Assembly (NCBI GenBank): GCA_028692715.1
Contig: JAQUWU010000018.1
Span: 21,871 to 85,870, forward strand
Direction: 5' to 3'
Length of the DNA stretch: 64,000 nt
DNA from: Paludibacter sp.
GTDB lineage: Bacteria > Bacteroidota > Bacteroidia > Bacteroidales > Paludibacteraceae
Shown: piece by piece, positions 60,703 through 64,000 of the stretch
Numbering within the stretch: position 1 is the stretch's first letter
Layout: the number at the start of each line of letters is the position of its first letter
Position numbers and translations under genes: made by a program
Notes under the pieces: generated by a model
The model's input: the letters and a program-made list of their open reading frames with translations, nothing else
Database searches by the model: none
Told to the model about the DNA's origin: nothing

Positions 60703-64000
<3,298 letters not shown>

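Overview
The window is a low-GC (roughly one third G+C by eye) chromosomal segment of a Bacteroidota member, most likely a Bacteroidales/Marinilabiliales-type anaerobe. The support is: promoters with the Bacteroidetes -7 box TAnnTTTG and no clear Shine-Dalgarno sites; two proteins with type IX secretion (T9SS) C-terminal domains; a TonB receptor/DUF4249 lipoprotein pair; and several pectin- and galactoside-degrading enzymes. No rRNA, tRNA or CRISPR array was recognised.

Layout. 0-0.5 kb: start of a membrane-anchored protein and rpmH (minus strand). 0.9-10.1 kb: pectin cluster with a PL1 pectate lyase, two GH28 enzymes, a GH2 enzyme and a decayed PfkB sugar kinase. 10.5-15.8 kb: a heterodimeric ABC exporter whose two halves have complementary degenerate ATP sites, then a truncated ModF-like ABC protein. 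16-18.8 kb (minus): envelope operon of aspartyl protease-PDZ lipoprotein, beta-rich protein and metallophosphoesterase. 19-22.1 kb: TonB receptor plus DUF4249. 22.1-23.9 kb: a REP-associated tyrosine transposase (RAYT) inside 23 small hairpin repeats. 23.9-27.4 kb: divergent reductases and nadA. 27.5-30.5 kb: AT-rich two-gene island, an adenine DNA methylase plus a His-rich partner. 30.5-32.6 kb: DUF2141 protein, an FNR-type regulator with four cysteines, and a helical protein behind a perfect FNR box. 33.2-35.8 kb: mnmH-selD and a VOC protein. 36-38.5 kb: Trk/Ktr potassium uptake. 38.7-46.5 kb: acyltransferase, U32 protein, membrane proteins, DusB, M13 peptidase. 46.5-49 kb: gene-poor, with a large inverted repeat around two small genes. 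49-55.3 kb: T9SS-exported surface proteins, an AraC-type membrane regulator and a tail-collar protein. 55.6-60.5 kb (minus): small basic protein, tsaE, uvrC, mnmG, with three parS-like palindromes between uvrC and mnmG. 60.7-63.8 kb: LacZ-type GH2.

Two themes join distant genes. First, tRNA modification: MnmG (cmnm5U34), MnmH plus SelD (2-selenouridine at the same U34), TsaE (t6A37), DusB (dihydrouridine) and a U32 protein that may hydroxylate U34. Second, the non-coding DNA is crowded with unrelated palindromic repeat families: the RAYT/REP array, a CCCCTAA/GGGG paired palindrome that has entered gene starts and stops, a 48-nt hairpin module, a 130-160-nt inverted repeat, a 190-nt MITE-like element and a 9-nt tandem repeat. 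The strongest candidates for new biology are the RAYT/REP array with co-varying stems, the repeat-derived gene starts and stops, and the methylase/His-rich pair.
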